NCBI GenBank assembly: GCA_903813345.2
Contig: CAIIXF020000011.1
Span: 11,442,842-11,506,841 of the forward strand
Length of the DNA stretch: 64,000 nucleotides
From: Owenia fusiformis
Taxonomy: Eukaryota > Annelida > Polychaeta > Sabellida > Oweniidae
Direction: 5' to 3'
The position numbers and the translations under genes are program-made. The notes beneath the pieces were generated by a model, which was not told the origin of the DNA, did no database searches, and saw nothing but the letters and a program-made list of their open reading frames with translations. Every line of letters begins with the position of its first letter. Positions within the stretch are counted from its first letter, which is position 1. Positions 1 through 13,460 of this stretch are shown piece after piece.

Positions 1-205
1 TATCTTTAAACTAAAAAAGCTCGCTGCAACCAACCTCATCTAAAAAATCAAAAAATTGGCTGATTGCACCCTATAGTCATCCAGTTCCCTCTATATAATT
101 CCCAGGTTCGCTGGCCATTTTTGCTTCATGCGAATCAGTCAGTACATGTTGCAGTAAGAAGTTAACATAATTAATAGACTAAAAATCTAAGATATATTTT
201 CTTAC

Positions 206-2611
206 CTCTGCCAGACTTATAAAGATCATAAACAATGGTGGAGGGCAGCAGTTATAGTGATCAAGATAATACTCCATCCTTTTCTTCTGTGCATTTCTTG
301 GGATAACTCCATTAAGTGAGATTTTTAGCAGTTTCTGAAATGCAGTAAGCTGACGATCTCCTGTTTCTGCAGTCATCTACAAAATATTTACAAATTTACC
401 TTACAGGCAGAATCAGATCTACAGGGATCGGTGACAAAATTGCAAGCAACATGCACAATTGACCAACTAATATATTCCTTTCAATCTCAAATATGATATA
501 TCCTGATAGTTCATGACATGTTATTATGCATTGGAGAAGTGATTAAGGATTTTAAGTGCCAAAATAGAGAAAAAATTGTGAATTACTCCAAAATAATAAA
601 AATGGGAATCATACTTCTAAACAAATACATGTAAATGCATTATTATAAGAATTCAATATTTAGAAAATAAGACATGACAAGGAATGATATTCAAAATATT
701 CTAAAATTGAAGTAATCATTTGTCATTACTACTAATAATGTAAGAATGAATGAATATGATCAGAATTAAGAGAACCCATTTTATTACCACTTTAAGAATT
801 ACATTTAAGGTTGAGTCCTAGACATATCCTTTGCAAATTTTCATATTCTCATTATATGGAAGATAGCATAGTTAAAGCATTTTTATATAAATGCATGCTA
901 TTATTGTATACTAAGACACTTACAATTCTGATGAATTCACCAAATTCCAGCTTCCCATCTTGATATTCATCCGCACGTCTTAAGAGCAGCTCCATCTTTC
1001 CTCTAGGCAATTTGCTACCACCAACTTCCTCCATTTCTTGCCGCAGACTCTTCAGTGGCACCCCTCCTTCATGTTCATGCTGCAAACCAGAATATGCAAA
1101 CAAACTAATTCACATTCATTAATCTTTATATGTCACAACAAAATGATATGCAGATAATAAAAAAAAAGCTCATCATGTGAGCTAAAAACAGACATTGGAG
1201 ATCAGAATTTTCACCAATTTAAGCAATTGGGTGACCATTTAGGAGTATCAATGGCACAAATCATAAAGACAGTACAATACTTCTGTAGTATAATATAACC
1301 ATACTTTGAGGATATTTCTAAGCGACTTCCCCCTTTAAGGCAGCCATTATGAATTATCTGAGGCACAAGTCAGAAAAACATAATAAAGCTATACTTTAGA
1401 CAGACCTCAAAATTAACAAAAATCCCTGCTTTCCTAAAAAACATGGAATTATGTGAAATAGATAGATGTTGTGAATACAAATACAGTGTCTACATGTATG
1501 ATATGGATCTTACGATACAATATGAATGATAGGACACTACAATACAGCCTGAATAATAAAACTTATTCACATTCTTAATTATGACATCAAGGAAGAATTG
1601 TTTCAGGACCAAATCTGACCTGGTTCTTTAATTTTACACATCTAGAACTTGAAATTATAAAAATGTACTTTTATTCTGTCCATGTTGAAAGTGTTTCCTT
1701 AATTTTTAACATTATTTATATATCAGATGTTCATCTTTGAATTGATAAAGCTTGTATCCTGACATAATTAAATTAATTGAGCGCTCATGTAGTAGATATT
1801 ATCAGATGGAAAATATATACTTACCCTATCAAAGATTGGCTTGTATCTCTACAAAAAATAAAAATACAAAAATCAAGACACATTGTAAACTTGGAACACC
1901 ATGAAATTACAAATTCCACCAAACAAAACCTGTTTGTATCAATTTTTCTTTATTTTGAACCATAAATTACAGGAATCACAAAAGAGTATATTGTATTTGC
2001 ATCCTGGCAAAAACAACAATGATAGCTAAATGCATGGATTACCAAAAATCAATGTGTTTCCAATTTTGAAAGAGATGTCAGACAGACCTATAAAGCACAC
2101 CAGGCCTGTAACCAGCTTTTGCCAAGGGGGGGGGGGGGTTACCTTGTGTTGTTTTTTTTAATAAAAAATGATTGAGTTTGACTTTATACAAATGATTCAA
2201 AAATACTGGACAACTCACTGTAGTTGACAAATATACATCACTTAATACAACCAATTTGTATTTGTTTGTTTTACATTAAAACCAAAGTCCAATATGTTAA
2301 TGTCTTTTATATTTTGAGAAAAGATCAAAAAGATCAACTCTTCAACATGTGTACTCTATCATTGAAAACTGTATATATCAAATTACAATTTAAACACTTG
2401 CATTTTGTATTCATTTTTCATTTTTATTTCACTGTAGAGCATAATACAGTACTTAAAAGTGCATTGTTTTTGAACAGATGTCATCATTTGCACATACAGC
2501 ACAATGAACATTAACCAGAAATCACATTTAATTACATTAAATACTTACAGATTCCAGCAAAAGTCTTTGCTTTTGGTCATCATCTAAGTGGTCCATTTCA
2601 AAGGATGTCAT
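206..2611 (-). CDS. RHBDL: EF-hand rhomboid intramembrane protease, N-terminal part (exons 1-4)
   Basis: Four exons on the minus strand join in phase 0: 2611-2549, 1848-1825, 1079-924 and 376-206, giving 138 residues before the gene leaves the window. Each has a GT donor (GTAAGT or GTAAGA) and an AG acceptor. The start is the first ATG of the first exon. Residues about 22-81 resemble the degenerate EF-hand region of vertebrate RHBDL3 (YKPIFDR, then LLRRADEYQDGKLEFGEF). Residues 82-138 contain YYLDHYNCCPPPLFM, the hallmark just before the first membrane helix of rhomboid-related proteases. These enzymes cut membrane proteins within the bilayer using a Ser-His dyad, and RHBDL1/3 (Drosophila Rho-4 type) add N-terminal calcium-binding domains. 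The catalytic GxSG and His segments lie outside the window, so activity cannot be judged. Exon 2 is only 24 nt. Confidence 0.88.
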
Positions 2612-3650
2612 GATAACCCATCAAGAACTCCTGTTCATAGAAATGCTGTATTTAGATTAGATGTTCAGTGACCTAAGGAACTGATCTTATGGTATCAAGA
2701 AATGTGTTGGACGATCTTTATTGTGTATTGTTAAATCTCTAGTTGGTAAGATGTGCAGTTGTATCACATGTAGTACTCCACACCTCTAGCCTAAAAGGCA
2801 ATATCATAAGCGTTAAGTTAATGTTTAATTTCAATTTATTTCATCTTCCTGCAAAAAAAGTTCATTATTAGGCCTGGTATTTTATTTGGGAAATGCAATC
2901 TTATGAGTAAATGATTAAACTAGAAATCGGCAACTCCAAGGATATGCTACCTATTTTACCCAAAAACACTACTTGTCATTTTCTCCAGTTAGCTTTAAAT
3001 TTCACCAGTACCTCACCTAACTCTCTTTGTGAAAATACATGAGTTTTCTATTGATTTGTCGATAAGATCCTTGTTGATTCTTGTTCGAACTGGCTCCCAA
3101 CTTTAACAATTGCGCGAAATCATAAGCAATCATAATCAACATCAGCCAATCAATGAAGCGTGCATGGAAATCGCGGTGAATCATAGAATATCTGGGTAAG
3201 TATACATGTAATATATTATTATTGTTCTTGTAAATTAAAAGAATAAAGATCACTCTCATCAAAACAATCATCACTACCTGCTCTCAAATAGCTACAATGT
3301 ACTTGGAAAATTCATTTAAGTAGTGAAACAACTACCTAATAAAAAAGTTAAGCATGGGCCTGATCATAATTTCCACTGATTTGAGGGTTTTGGTGACCAT
3401 TTAGGAATTTCAAAGTCACAAACCATAAAGACAATATGATATCTGAGATCTACAGTAATATAATAGCAAATCATGAAGAGCTAGATCTCTAAATTATAGC
3501 AACTTCCTGCTTTCTGAGGCACAATTAGAAAACAATACAATAATTGTGACCTACTCTAGAGTTCCTTCAATTTGAGTATAGCCATTTTGAGAGTTTAGGA
3601 TACAAGGCATTCTTGTTGCATCTTGTGTTTAGTGAATGAGAAACACATTC
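2612..3650. other. Upstream region of the rhomboid gene, nothing recognised
   Basis: This is AT-rich sequence 5' of the rhomboid start codon. Any 5' untranslated exon or promoter should be here, but I see no clear TATA box, CpG cluster or conserved exon. The short open frames look like chance. Confidence 0.4.
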
Positions 3651-4795
3651 GAATCAGTATATATTAAAATATTGATTGTTTTGATATGATATGAAACATT
3701 AATGAGACTTGGTATATATTAGTGGTGTCAATTAACCGTTTGAGCATTAACCGGTTAACCGGGGGCTTTTACCGGTTAAAGTCGGTTAACCGGCGGGAAA
3801 TTTGAACTGATAATTTCAAATGAAATCTTCATCTTCGATCTTGAAAGTTGAAAAAATTGGAAAAATGATATATCGGCGTTTATTTTTTACGTTCGTCAAG
3901 CTTTACTCTATTCTATGTAAGTAAGTGCGAGAAAGCAATGTGGCAGGGATTAAAGTTGCTGATTGGATGTTTGTAAGGAATTATCGGACCTATCACATGT
4001 ATGAGTAGCTCACATGAAACTGACGCTTGAAAAACAAACAGATTAAAATGCAAAGTAAGCGCGGGAAAGCAATGTGGCAGGGATTAAAGTTGCCGATTGG
4101 ATGTTTGTAAGGAGTTATCGGACTTATGACATGTATGAGTAGCTTACGTGAAACTGACACCATAAAACCAAACGGATTAGCATGCAAAATAAGCGCGGGA
4201 AATAACAGAATTATACACGGTCAACTAACCGCCCATAAAAACACAGACCGGTCAAGGCATTATCGGCGGTTAACCGGTTAACCGGTTAATACTTGACACC
4301 TCTAGTATATATAAAATGATAATGATTGTTTTGATACAATATGATGCATTAATGATAGAGTTGGTATATATTAAAATAATATTGATTGTTTTGATATGAT
4401 GTGATGCATTAATGAGACTTGGTATAAATAAAATGATAATGATTGTTTTGATACAATATGATGCATTAATGATAGAGTTGGTATATATTAAAATAATATT
4501 GATTGTTTTGATATGATGTGATGCATTAATGAGACTTGGTATAAATAAAAATGATAATGATTGTTTTGATATGATATGATACATAAATAATAGATTTGGT
4601 ATATATTGAAATAATATTGATTGTTATGATATGATTTGGTATATATTAAAATAATATTTATTGTTCTGATATAATATGATGCATTAGTGAGACTTGGTAT
4701 ATATTATATTGGAATGATATAGATTGTTTTGATATGATACATTAATGAGGTATATTGGTATATATTGCAATGATATTGATTGTTTTGATGTTGTA
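3650..4795. repeat. Minisatellite of about 60-bp units, interrupted by a hAT MITE
   Basis: Repeated phrases such as GATTGTTTTGATATGAT, GATGCATTAATGA and TTGGTATATATTAAAATAA recur about every 60 bp. In places they form a two-unit higher-order repeat of about 124 bp. The array starts before the hAT element at 3720 and continues after 4304, so the transposon landed in an existing array. The 104-residue frame on the minus strand here is a by-product of the repeat. Confidence 0.8.
3720..4304. mobile_element. hAT-type MITE (585 bp) with 8-bp TSD
   Basis: The ends are inverted: TAGTGGTGTCA at the left and TGACACCTCTA at the right, followed inward by repeated ACCGGTTAACC blocks. The 8-bp sequence GTATATAT lies directly outside both ends (3712-3719 and 4305-4312), a perfect target-site duplication. 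An 8-bp TSD with TAGNGGTG ends is typical of hAT transposons. There is no transposase. The interior holds a direct duplication of about 134 bp, with copies starting near 3931 and 4065. Confidence 0.9.
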
Positions 4796-5160
4796 TATAC
4801 AAACGTTGCGTTCACTGCTTACTTTATCTTTGACTTCTCATACATGCTACCAGTCTTCACATACTTATTTTATGCATTTTATGTTACGGCTCTACATGGT
4901 TGCTCTTTGAAATACTAAGAATTGAATTTATATCTCTTTCATTATAACCTAAGTAGTATGGTTAATGGTAACACAATTCTAGATTTATGTGTCGCATTTT
5001 ATGTTTGTTTTTTTGTGCAGAGAGACCAACACACAAGTGTAACTGCACTCCTAGTAGCCATATATGCAGTTTTGCATATTTTTGCATACCATAATTTTTT
5101 CAAACCATTTGTGTAATAATATAGGGGATCTGTCACTGCATGTACTTATTTACTTACTAG
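4796..5160. other. Flank or 5' UTR of the LINE
   Basis: This stretch between the minisatellite and LINE ORF2 contains one short open frame (4922-5116) with no recognised domain. It may be the 5' end of the LINE, but no ORF1 (gag-like) protein is visible, so the element could be 5'-truncated. Confidence 0.35.
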
Positions 5161-8100
5161 ATGGGGGATAATATAATTATCCCAGTGCCATGCCCATGGT
5201 CGGAAATGCCTTTTTACAAAGTGAATGACCAAAATGATTTCATAGAGGCCGCTCCAAATGGCAATTTACTTGCACATTTTGAGAATAAACTTTTCAACCC
5301 ACTTGAAATACAAGAGGAAATGAATGATGCTCCTGGATTTGATGTTACAACCAATGAAATTATGACAAAAAGTCAATATGTTACTTTAACTGAGTTAAAT
5401 AATAATCTGAATGCAACAAACAATGTAGATATGTCTATAGTACACTGTAATATTAGAAGTTTGCCATCAAATCAATGGAAGTTAGTTAATCTATTGTCAT
5501 CACTTGAGAAGGGAGTATCAATTGTTGGCCTTTCTGAGACATGGCTTTATGAGGATCAAAATTCACAATATTCTAAATTAATGAATTTCAATGGATATTT
5601 TAAATCAAGATCTACTAGAGGGGGTGGTGTTGGTTTTTATATTAAAGATACAATTAATGTTAAAGAAAGACCAGATCTTCAATTTAATAATTTTGGCTGT
5701 GATGTACTTACAATTGAGATTATTGTAAACAATGGTAAAAATATACTCTTAACTTGCATTTATAAGCCTCCTAATATAGATATAGAAGAATTTAATAATG
5801 GTCTAGACGTTTATTTAAATAATCTTTCAAGAGAAAACAAAACTAGTTATGTAATGGGGGATTTTAATATTGATTTATTCAAGACCAACCAGCATGAGTC
5901 AACTGAAAATTTTTATAATATCATGACGTCTTACAATTTAATACCACTTATTTATAAAGCAACCAGGGTAACTTCAAGTACAGCAACATTAATCGACAAC
6001 ATTTTCACAAATGATACTAAAACTGGTCTATGTGGAATAATTTTCAATGACATTTCTGATCATTTCCCTATTTTTGCTACTTTTAATAAACCAATTCAGC
6101 AGATTAAAATTGTTCAAAAATCAATTAGAAAATTTTCTGAAAATAATCTTACTACCTTTCAAGAAAAATTAGCCAAAGAATCATGGGCAGATACAATGAA
6201 TAGCGATGATACAAATACTTCCTACAATTTTTTTGAAGAACGCCTGAAAGAAATTTATGATGAAAGTTTTCCAATCAAATTGGTATCTTTTAAGTCCTAT
6301 AATAATAATGAAAAACCCTGGATTACTTCAGCTATTCTTGTATCGGTGAGACAAAAAAGTAAATTATATAAAAAATATCTTCGTACACCAACAAATCAAA
6401 ATAAGGCAAATTATAAAGTTTATTCTAAAATGTTAAAAAATATCATAAGATCAGCCCATAAGCATTACTTTAACAGAAAATTTGAGGAAAATCAAGGAAA
6501 CATTAAAGCTAATTGGGAAATTATTAATGAAATTCTTCAAAGGAAAAATAAAAATCACAATATCCCAGACACATTCTTCCATAATAATACTGAAATAACA
6601 AATAAATTAGACATTGCTAATCAGTTTAATTCTTTCTTTTCAAGGGTAGGTGAGACCCTGGCAGCAAAGATTCCTCCTTCAAACAAAAGTCCTTTAGACT
6701 ACATGAATAATATTGGTAGACAAGCTTCAACTTTATTTTTGAATCCGATCGACTCCAATGAATTAAACGTGGAATTATCAAAATTGAAAAACTCTGCGGC
6801 CGGTTTTGACGATTTCAAACCTTCCATAATTAAGCATTGTGGTAAGGAATTCCAATTACCATTATTACATATTTTCAATTTATCTCTTACAAATGGTGTT
6901 TTTCCTGACAAATTAAAAATTGCGAAGATAATACCAATTCATAAAAAGGAGGACAAACAGCTTTTTAATAATTATAGACCTATATCGATTTTACCAGTCT
7001 TCTCAAAATTACTTGAGAAACTTATGCACCATCGACTGACCTCTTTTCTTGATAAAATAGAAATAATGTATCTTTATCAATTTGGCTTTCGGGAAAAAAA
7101 ATCAACATTCATGGCAGTACTTACATTTGTTGAAAAAATCAGAAATTCTATAGACAAAGGTGAATTCTCTATTGGTGTATTTCTTGACTTTTCTAAAGCT
7201 TTTGATACTATTGACCATAATATCCTCTTTCAAAAACTCGATTTCTATGGAATACGAGGAGTAGCGCTGGAATGGGTAAAAAGTTACTTTTCTAATAGAA
7301 TTAAAAAAACTTGTTATATAGACACTATTTCAGATCCCGAGTCAATCACATGTGGAATTCCTCAGGGCTCTGTGCTAGGTCCCTTGTTTTTTATCATATA
7401 CATCAATGACATCTACCTATCTTCTCCTCGACTATTTTTTGTACTATTTGCAGATGATACGAATCTGTTAATACAAGGAAAAAATCTTAATGATATTACC
7501 AATGCTTTGAATGCTGAATTGATACTAATTGAGGAATGGATAGCCACAAATAAACTTTCGTTAAATGCAAAGAAAACTAAATATATCATATTTTCTTCTA
7601 GACAAAAGCAATATAATAAAAATGATATCAGTCATTGTGAATAATAAAATACTTGAGCAAGTGACACATATAAACTTTTTAGGAATTATAATTGATCAGA
7701 ATCTTACCTGGAAGAATCACATTACAGCAGTAAACATGAAAATATCAAGAACCATTGGTATATTATACAAAGTTAAACATTTATTGAATGCCAAAAGCTT
7801 ACTTAGTATATATTACTCTCTAATCTACTCATATCTTATTTATGGAAATATAATCTGGGGCGAAGCAGGCTGTACATTGCTTAATACTCTTCATCGTTCT
7901 CAGAAACAATTTGTAAGAATTGCAACAAATAGCGACTTTAGAGCTCACTCTTTACCTCTTTTTCACGATCTAAAAATCCTGAACATATTTCAGATAAATA
8001 AGCAACAAAGATATATATTCATGTTTAAATGGATCAATGACAAGGATAATTACAAACAAATATTTCCATATTTCTTCCAAACAGTTGAAAATAGACATAA

Positions 8101-8278
8101 TTATGATACAAGAAACAAGAAAACTTTCGACAAACCAAAAATTCGTGCAAACTATGGAAAATCAATGCTATCTTATTCTATACCTGATATTTGGAACCAA
8201 TTACCCCCACATTTTAAATCTATCAGAAGCATCATACTCATGAAAAAACAGACAAAAAAATATTTATTACAACTTTAA
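5161..8278 (+). pseudogene. LINE ORF2: endonuclease and reverse transcriptase, one frameshift
   Basis: The first frame runs from 5161 to 7644 (827 residues). It continues in the next frame to 8278 after a single-base shift in an A-rich stretch near 7610-7625. Residues about 91-310 are an apurinic-type endonuclease: HCNIRSL near 96, SETWL, MGDFN at 232-236, IDNIF and SDH at 299-301. The reverse transcriptase follows, with NNYRPISILP, FLDFSKAFDTID, the GIPQGSVLGPL block and the catalytic FADD at 763-766. The second frame has the usual C-terminal FLGIIIDQNLTW region. Such enzymes nick the target DNA and copy their own RNA at the nick. The break splits ORF2 just after the polymerase thumb, so this copy is probably not functional. 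Confidence 0.92.
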
Positions 8279-8482
8279 TTCTATTTAGGGGCACTTTGAT
8301 GGCACAAATCTTATATATATATATATATTATTTAAGACATGCAATGGCAGATCCCCGCCACTCTAACATACTTTGTAAATTTACTCCATCTTGGGAATAT
8401 ACACAAACCCTTGTGTCACCCACTCATTGTATATGTATATTGTATGTGTTTTGTGAAATAAACAAAATTGAAAAAATTGAAG
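5161..8482 (+). mobile_element. Nearly intact non-LTR retrotransposon (Jockey superfamily, CR1/Daphne-like)
   Basis: The element has an endonuclease/reverse transcriptase ORF2, a short 3' UTR and a terminal run ATAAACAAAATTGAAAAA at about 8459-8476. AT-rich TTGAA-type tails are usual for CR1/Daphne-like LINEs. ORF2 has one frameshift and otherwise no stop codons, so the copy is young. The next sequence, at 8495, is the terminal repeat of a foldback element. The clade name is inferred from motif style; a reverse-transcriptase phylogeny would settle it. Confidence 0.85.
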
Positions 8483-9065
8483 TATGCCCAAATCCACAGG
8501 CTGGTATCGAAAAATTTGTCCGCTGTGACGGAGCGTGCTATTTTGCATAGAAACACTAGGAAACCCAAACAATTTATTTTTTACTCATATGTTTTGCTAT
8601 ATCAAAGAATATTACTGACTCCATGCAATGAATATATCATTTGCGAGTAACTTTAACTTCTGTTTGAAGTCCAACGACGCTAAGAGTAAAAGCTATTGAA
8701 AACAGCGTCGGAGTATCAAACTCTAAATGTACCATTTCTTTTATTTCTTTTAATGGTACAATATAGCGACACGATAATATTTACCTATGTTTTCAGCATA
8801 ACTTTGAAGGTATTAATGAGATCTTTATGTATTGGGTATTTTTTTAATAAAATATAATGTCTACATTTTTGGTCGGCTGTGACGGAGCAGTTTCAAATCT
8901 GAAATACGTTAAGAATTTAGATTTATAATATATCTCTTTACAATTTTTACAACTACACTTTAGAAGAGCGAGCGTGTCAAATCGATCTCTTTCGTAAAGT
9001 ATTTCTGAAAAATGAAACGAAATAAAAGTACACAATTCAAATTCTGAGATGTATATACGACCACT

Positions 9066-10690
9066 CTTTAAGCTTCTTTTATCAGTTTGTACTGCAATCC
9101 AACTTATGCATGGTAACTCATGAAAATGATAGTCAACCTCATTTCAGTATAGGGTTTTTGCCTTTGTAGTGCCTACTGTGGATCCATCACCTGACATGGT
9201 CATTTTTTCCGGTAACTTGATTATTTGAAGTAAAATGATTTGCTGAAGATGAGGCTAAATACATATAATGGTATGGACTGCGGATTGTTCTACCCTCTTT
9301 AGGTGTTCCAAAAGGTAAGTGGAGTGTATCTTGAAATACGAAAATGCAAAATTTGATTTTAAACAGGCAATGCGCCTATTTTTGAAGGAAAAAGGACAAA
9401 ATATTGTTTGAGACATGTCACTCACACAGTCAATCAAATATGATAAAAACTTTAATTTGGGATAATACTGAAGTGAAAAAAAAATTACTCGGATAGAAAA
9501 CAGCATTTGAAGTTCAGAGATTGAAAAAAGTGAATTACCACTTTTCACAAATAGTGTATGTTTTAAATAACTCTTGGATTAAAAGATGGCGTATGCTTGA
9601 AAATCCTGTCAAAAATGAATTGATAATTAATGCAAACAACAATGCCATCTTTCTATGGCATTGCTAAAAACTTGACATATATAAATTGATAGATCAAAAA
9701 TATTTTGTCATGATCTAGTGTCAACTCTGATGTGGTCTGTTTGAGCTTTTTTTAGTGTCAAATGAAAGATTGGGTACTTATTAATCCATTGGAAATACTA
9801 TGAAGATCAAAAGTGAGACTTCATTTATGCACTTTGTCCCTTTAAGATTGTTCTTTATTTGAGTAAGAGTTATGGCTACCTGATGCAACTACAGTAAAAC
9901 ATGTGTAAAGTGAACACATATAGAGCCCAAAAATGTGTTCCCGGTTGATAAATATTCACTCCATAGAGGCAATTTCAGACAGAAGAAGTGTTCACTGGAA
10001 AAAGATATTCATTGATACAGGTTTTACAGTGCAGCAAGTTTACCAAGACTTTTTTTTATAATTTTAATCTATGCAAAACGATGAATTTCAAATAATTACA
10101 AATTAAATCTGTATTGGGGTCATCTTATATTCAGTAATATTATGTTGTAAAAGGTTATACATCTGTCGGAATGCAGGATTTCTGTGCGCTACACAACGGC
10201 AGATTTCGCAGCCCCAGCTGGCCATTTCAATTTATGCTTTTGACGCACGGAGTAATTGATAGATAGCGCTGTTTTTATAAAATCGATAATCACGTGATAA
10301 TAAACTGTACCAATTCGAGGAAAACTACGTCACAAATACGTAGGCGAAATGTACATGCAAATCTTTAAATCTGTACTGTACAGCCGAAAATACATTTTAA
10401 TCCAGTCCAGCTGTTTGTTAGAGCATGAACTAGGCCTATACTGCAATACTGTAAGTGTTAATTCATTTGTACTGATGAGGAAATCAAACTGGGCCATATG
10501 GGACAAAATCCCGGGATTAAATAATAAGTACGCCATCTTGTTTTTTAGCCCTCGCGTGATAGGGATATTTAGACTCTTGATCTCCCATGAAATTGTTAAG
10601 TGAGATAAATTAACAAAGTTGATTTTTTGATGAATCAAAGATCAAAAACAATTTCTGTGATTTTAATTTTTTAAATTAAACCATAAATTT
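9066..10690. other. Left-arm stretch without recognised genes
   Basis: This part of the giant foldback has no obvious partner of the same length in the right arm. Short open frames (9255-9548 and 10330-10638) show no known domain. It may be an insertion, or the right arm may have lost it. Confidence 0.4.
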
Positions 10691-10889
10691 CTCAAAAGAA
10701 CATCTACTTAGGGACCCAGCCTGAATATTTTTGTTTTTGAATATTGGAGAGTATTACGCGAGATTTTTTCATTTTCTTGTTGGAAAATATATTTATTTTA
10801 TGATGTGGGGTGATATCTAGAGTTTGAGGCTTGCGAAAATAAGATATCCTCATCTTAATACCCCCCACCCTATAATTTCAGGGGGGTCA

Positions 10890-12430
10890 GAAGAAAATAA
10901 ACTTTAATTCATAACTTTGGAAGTAAATGAGATACAAACTTAATTTTTTCACCATAATTTATAGAATGACATCAGTAATGCAGAAAAAAATATTTCAAAC
11001 GAAAATAAGCTAATTTGCATAATTTAACCCTTAAACCGCCATAAAAACTATTAAATAACGGAATGACAATAAACAACTTTTACTGTAATTGCCTTCATAT
11101 GAAGTTATAACTTATGAAATAATTCCTAAAAATGCATCTATATGTATATTAGATGTGCAAAATATTAAAAGTGTATCTTGCATAACGACTGTGAAAAATA
11201 TTTCTCCCCTTACCCTAAAATTGAAGGGAGGGGGTCAAAAGAAAATAAATTTTAATTCATAACTTTGGAAGTATATAAGATACAAACTTAATTTTTTCAC
11301 CAAAATTTACAAAATAATATCAGTAATGGAGAAAAAAATATTTTGAACAAAAATAAGCTAATTTGCATAATTTAACCCTTAAACCGCCATAAAAACTATT
11401 AAATGACAAAATGATAATATACGACATTTACTGTAATTACCTTCATATGAAGTTATAACTGATGAAATAATTCCTAAAAATGCATCTATATATGTATAAT
11501 AGATGTGAAAAATATTAAAAGTGCATCTTATATATAGATTGTGAAAAAATTTCTCCCCCTACCCAGATATTTCAGGGGGGTCAACTGAAAATGGACTTTA
11601 ATTTATAACTTTGGAAGTATATGAGGTATAAACCTATTTGTTCACCAAAATGTATGTAATAACATCAGTAACTAAGAAAAACATTTTTGATATGCAAATA
11701 AGCTAATTTGCATAATTTAACCCTTATACAGTCATAAAAACCGTTAAATGACAAAACGATAAAATACGACATTTATTTTAATCGACCTCTCATGAAGTTA
11801 TAACTTATGAAATAATTCATATAGTTGCATTTATATATGTATAACAGATGTGCAAAATATTAAAAGTGTATCTTACATAACGACTGTGAAAAAAATTCTC
11901 CCTCTACCCAGATATTTGAGGGGGGGGGGTCAAAATGAAAATGGACTTTAATTCATAACTTTGGAAGTATATGAGGTACAAACTTAATTTTTCACCAAAA
12001 TTTATGTTATAACATCAGTAATTCAGAAAAAATATTTTTTGATATGCAAATAAGCTAATTTGCATAATTTAACCCTTATAAAGTAATAAAAACCGTTAAA
12101 TGACGAAGTGATAAAATATGGCATTTACTTTAATTGACTTCTTATGAAGTTATAACTTCGAGAAAAAATATACAACAGATATGCACAATATAAAGAGGTT
12201 ATTTTATATAATGAGTGTGAAAAGAATCTTACACCCTACCTTAATAATTTTGAGGGCTCGGGGGGGGGGGGGTTAAAGAAAATAATAGACTTTAACTCAT
12301 AACTTTGAAATAATTTAAGAAAGAGCTTATATTTCTTCGCTGAAAATTGAGAAATCACATCAATAATAAAACGAATATTACATTGGGACAATACTATATT
12401 TCAACTAATTTGCATAATATAAGCTTCAAA
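10890..12430 (+). repeat. Tandem array of about 345-bp units (left arm), about 4.5 copies
   Basis: Each unit contains TAATTCATAACTTTGGAAGT, then GCTAATTTGCATAATTTAAC, then ATGAAGTTATAACT, and ends in a C-rich/G-rich joint (CTCCCCCTACCC and GGGGGGTCA). The first phrase starts near 10901, 11252, 11598, 11948 and 12292. The last copy is broken at about 12500 by a LINE fragment. Confidence 0.88.
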
Positions 12431-12499
12431 CAGTCATGAGAATCATTATAAGGCAAAGTGGTTCTATACTGAAATTGACTTCACATGAAGTAAGGACGT

Positions 12500-13460
12500 T
12501 GACAATATATCCTTTCTTAATACTAGCATTTAAATGGAAAAATGATATCAACAATTATGAAGCTATTTTTCCCAACTATTTCAATACCCATGGAGATTTT
12601 CATAGATATAATACTAGAGGCAAATCAAACTTCACCCTTCCTAAAGCAAAACTGAAAATTATGGCAAAAAAACAATAGCCTTTAGTGGTTACTCCATATG
12701 GAACAATCTCGCAGAAGAAAAAAAAAAGTCAAATTCCACTTCTTTTCTGAAATCAAAACTGAAGAAGCATATTCTCTTAGCTTATTAATCATTAGTTGAC
12801 TATATCATTTCTTGTTTCTTCAGTAAGAAGGGTAGGCTCTCAAGGGAGGTACATGGGCCAACCTGGGGGCTGCTCCAAACTACTTAAGATCTAAAATAAT
12901 AATTCTGACCATACCAACCTTGGGGAAGGTAAAATAATAACTAATATTTTATAAGAATCACACTTTTAAAGATTATTTGCGTCAATGCGGTAGCCTGGCA
13001 TCTTTAAATAATAATTAATGAAGCTACACATTCATAAAATTTCCCCATGGCATATGGCACCTTGGCTTCAAATGAAACGAGCATCATGGATCCCCCATAC
13101 CAGCTTTATTTATTATAATCTAACTTTTGTGATTACATTCCGGTGTAAAAGGGTAGGAGGTCCTATCAAATTATGGTCCTACTCTCCATTGATTTATATG
13201 GTGACCTAAATACAATTCTCTCCCTTATTATCTTATACACAATCAGGGCCAGTTAGGGCCGTTAAGAAGGGGGACCATAACCCCTGGGGGACCATAATTT
13301 CTTTCACACCGGTTTGATTCGTTGACAACATAATGATATACTTCATGATTTAACTACTATACGTACGGGTATTAAGCATCACCTGTGGTGCCACCTATTA
13401 TTAATAATATGTGTACACATAATGATTAAATGTATGAATAAATTGAGTTGAATTGAACTT
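12500..13460 (+). pseudogene. 5'-truncated LINE fragment (end of ORF2 and 3' UTR)
   Basis: The frame up to 12678 reads FKWKNDINNYEAIFPNYF and RYNTRGKSNF. This aligns with the C-terminal part of the LINE ORF2 at 8020-8150 (FKWINDKDNYKQIFPYFF and NYDTRNKKTF). Stops and shifts follow. The fragment ends in GAATAAATTGAGTTGAATTG at about 13437-13456, a typical tail for this LINE group. It interrupts a 345-bp unit near the centre of the giant foldback. Confidence 0.8.

Noticed and set aside
4270-4584. 104-codon minus-strand frame
   Set aside because: It is built entirely from the 60-bp minisatellite units and the end of the hAT MITE.
8296-8650. Short frames after the LINE
   Set aside because: They cross the boundary between the LINE 3' UTR and the foldback end and have no coding features.
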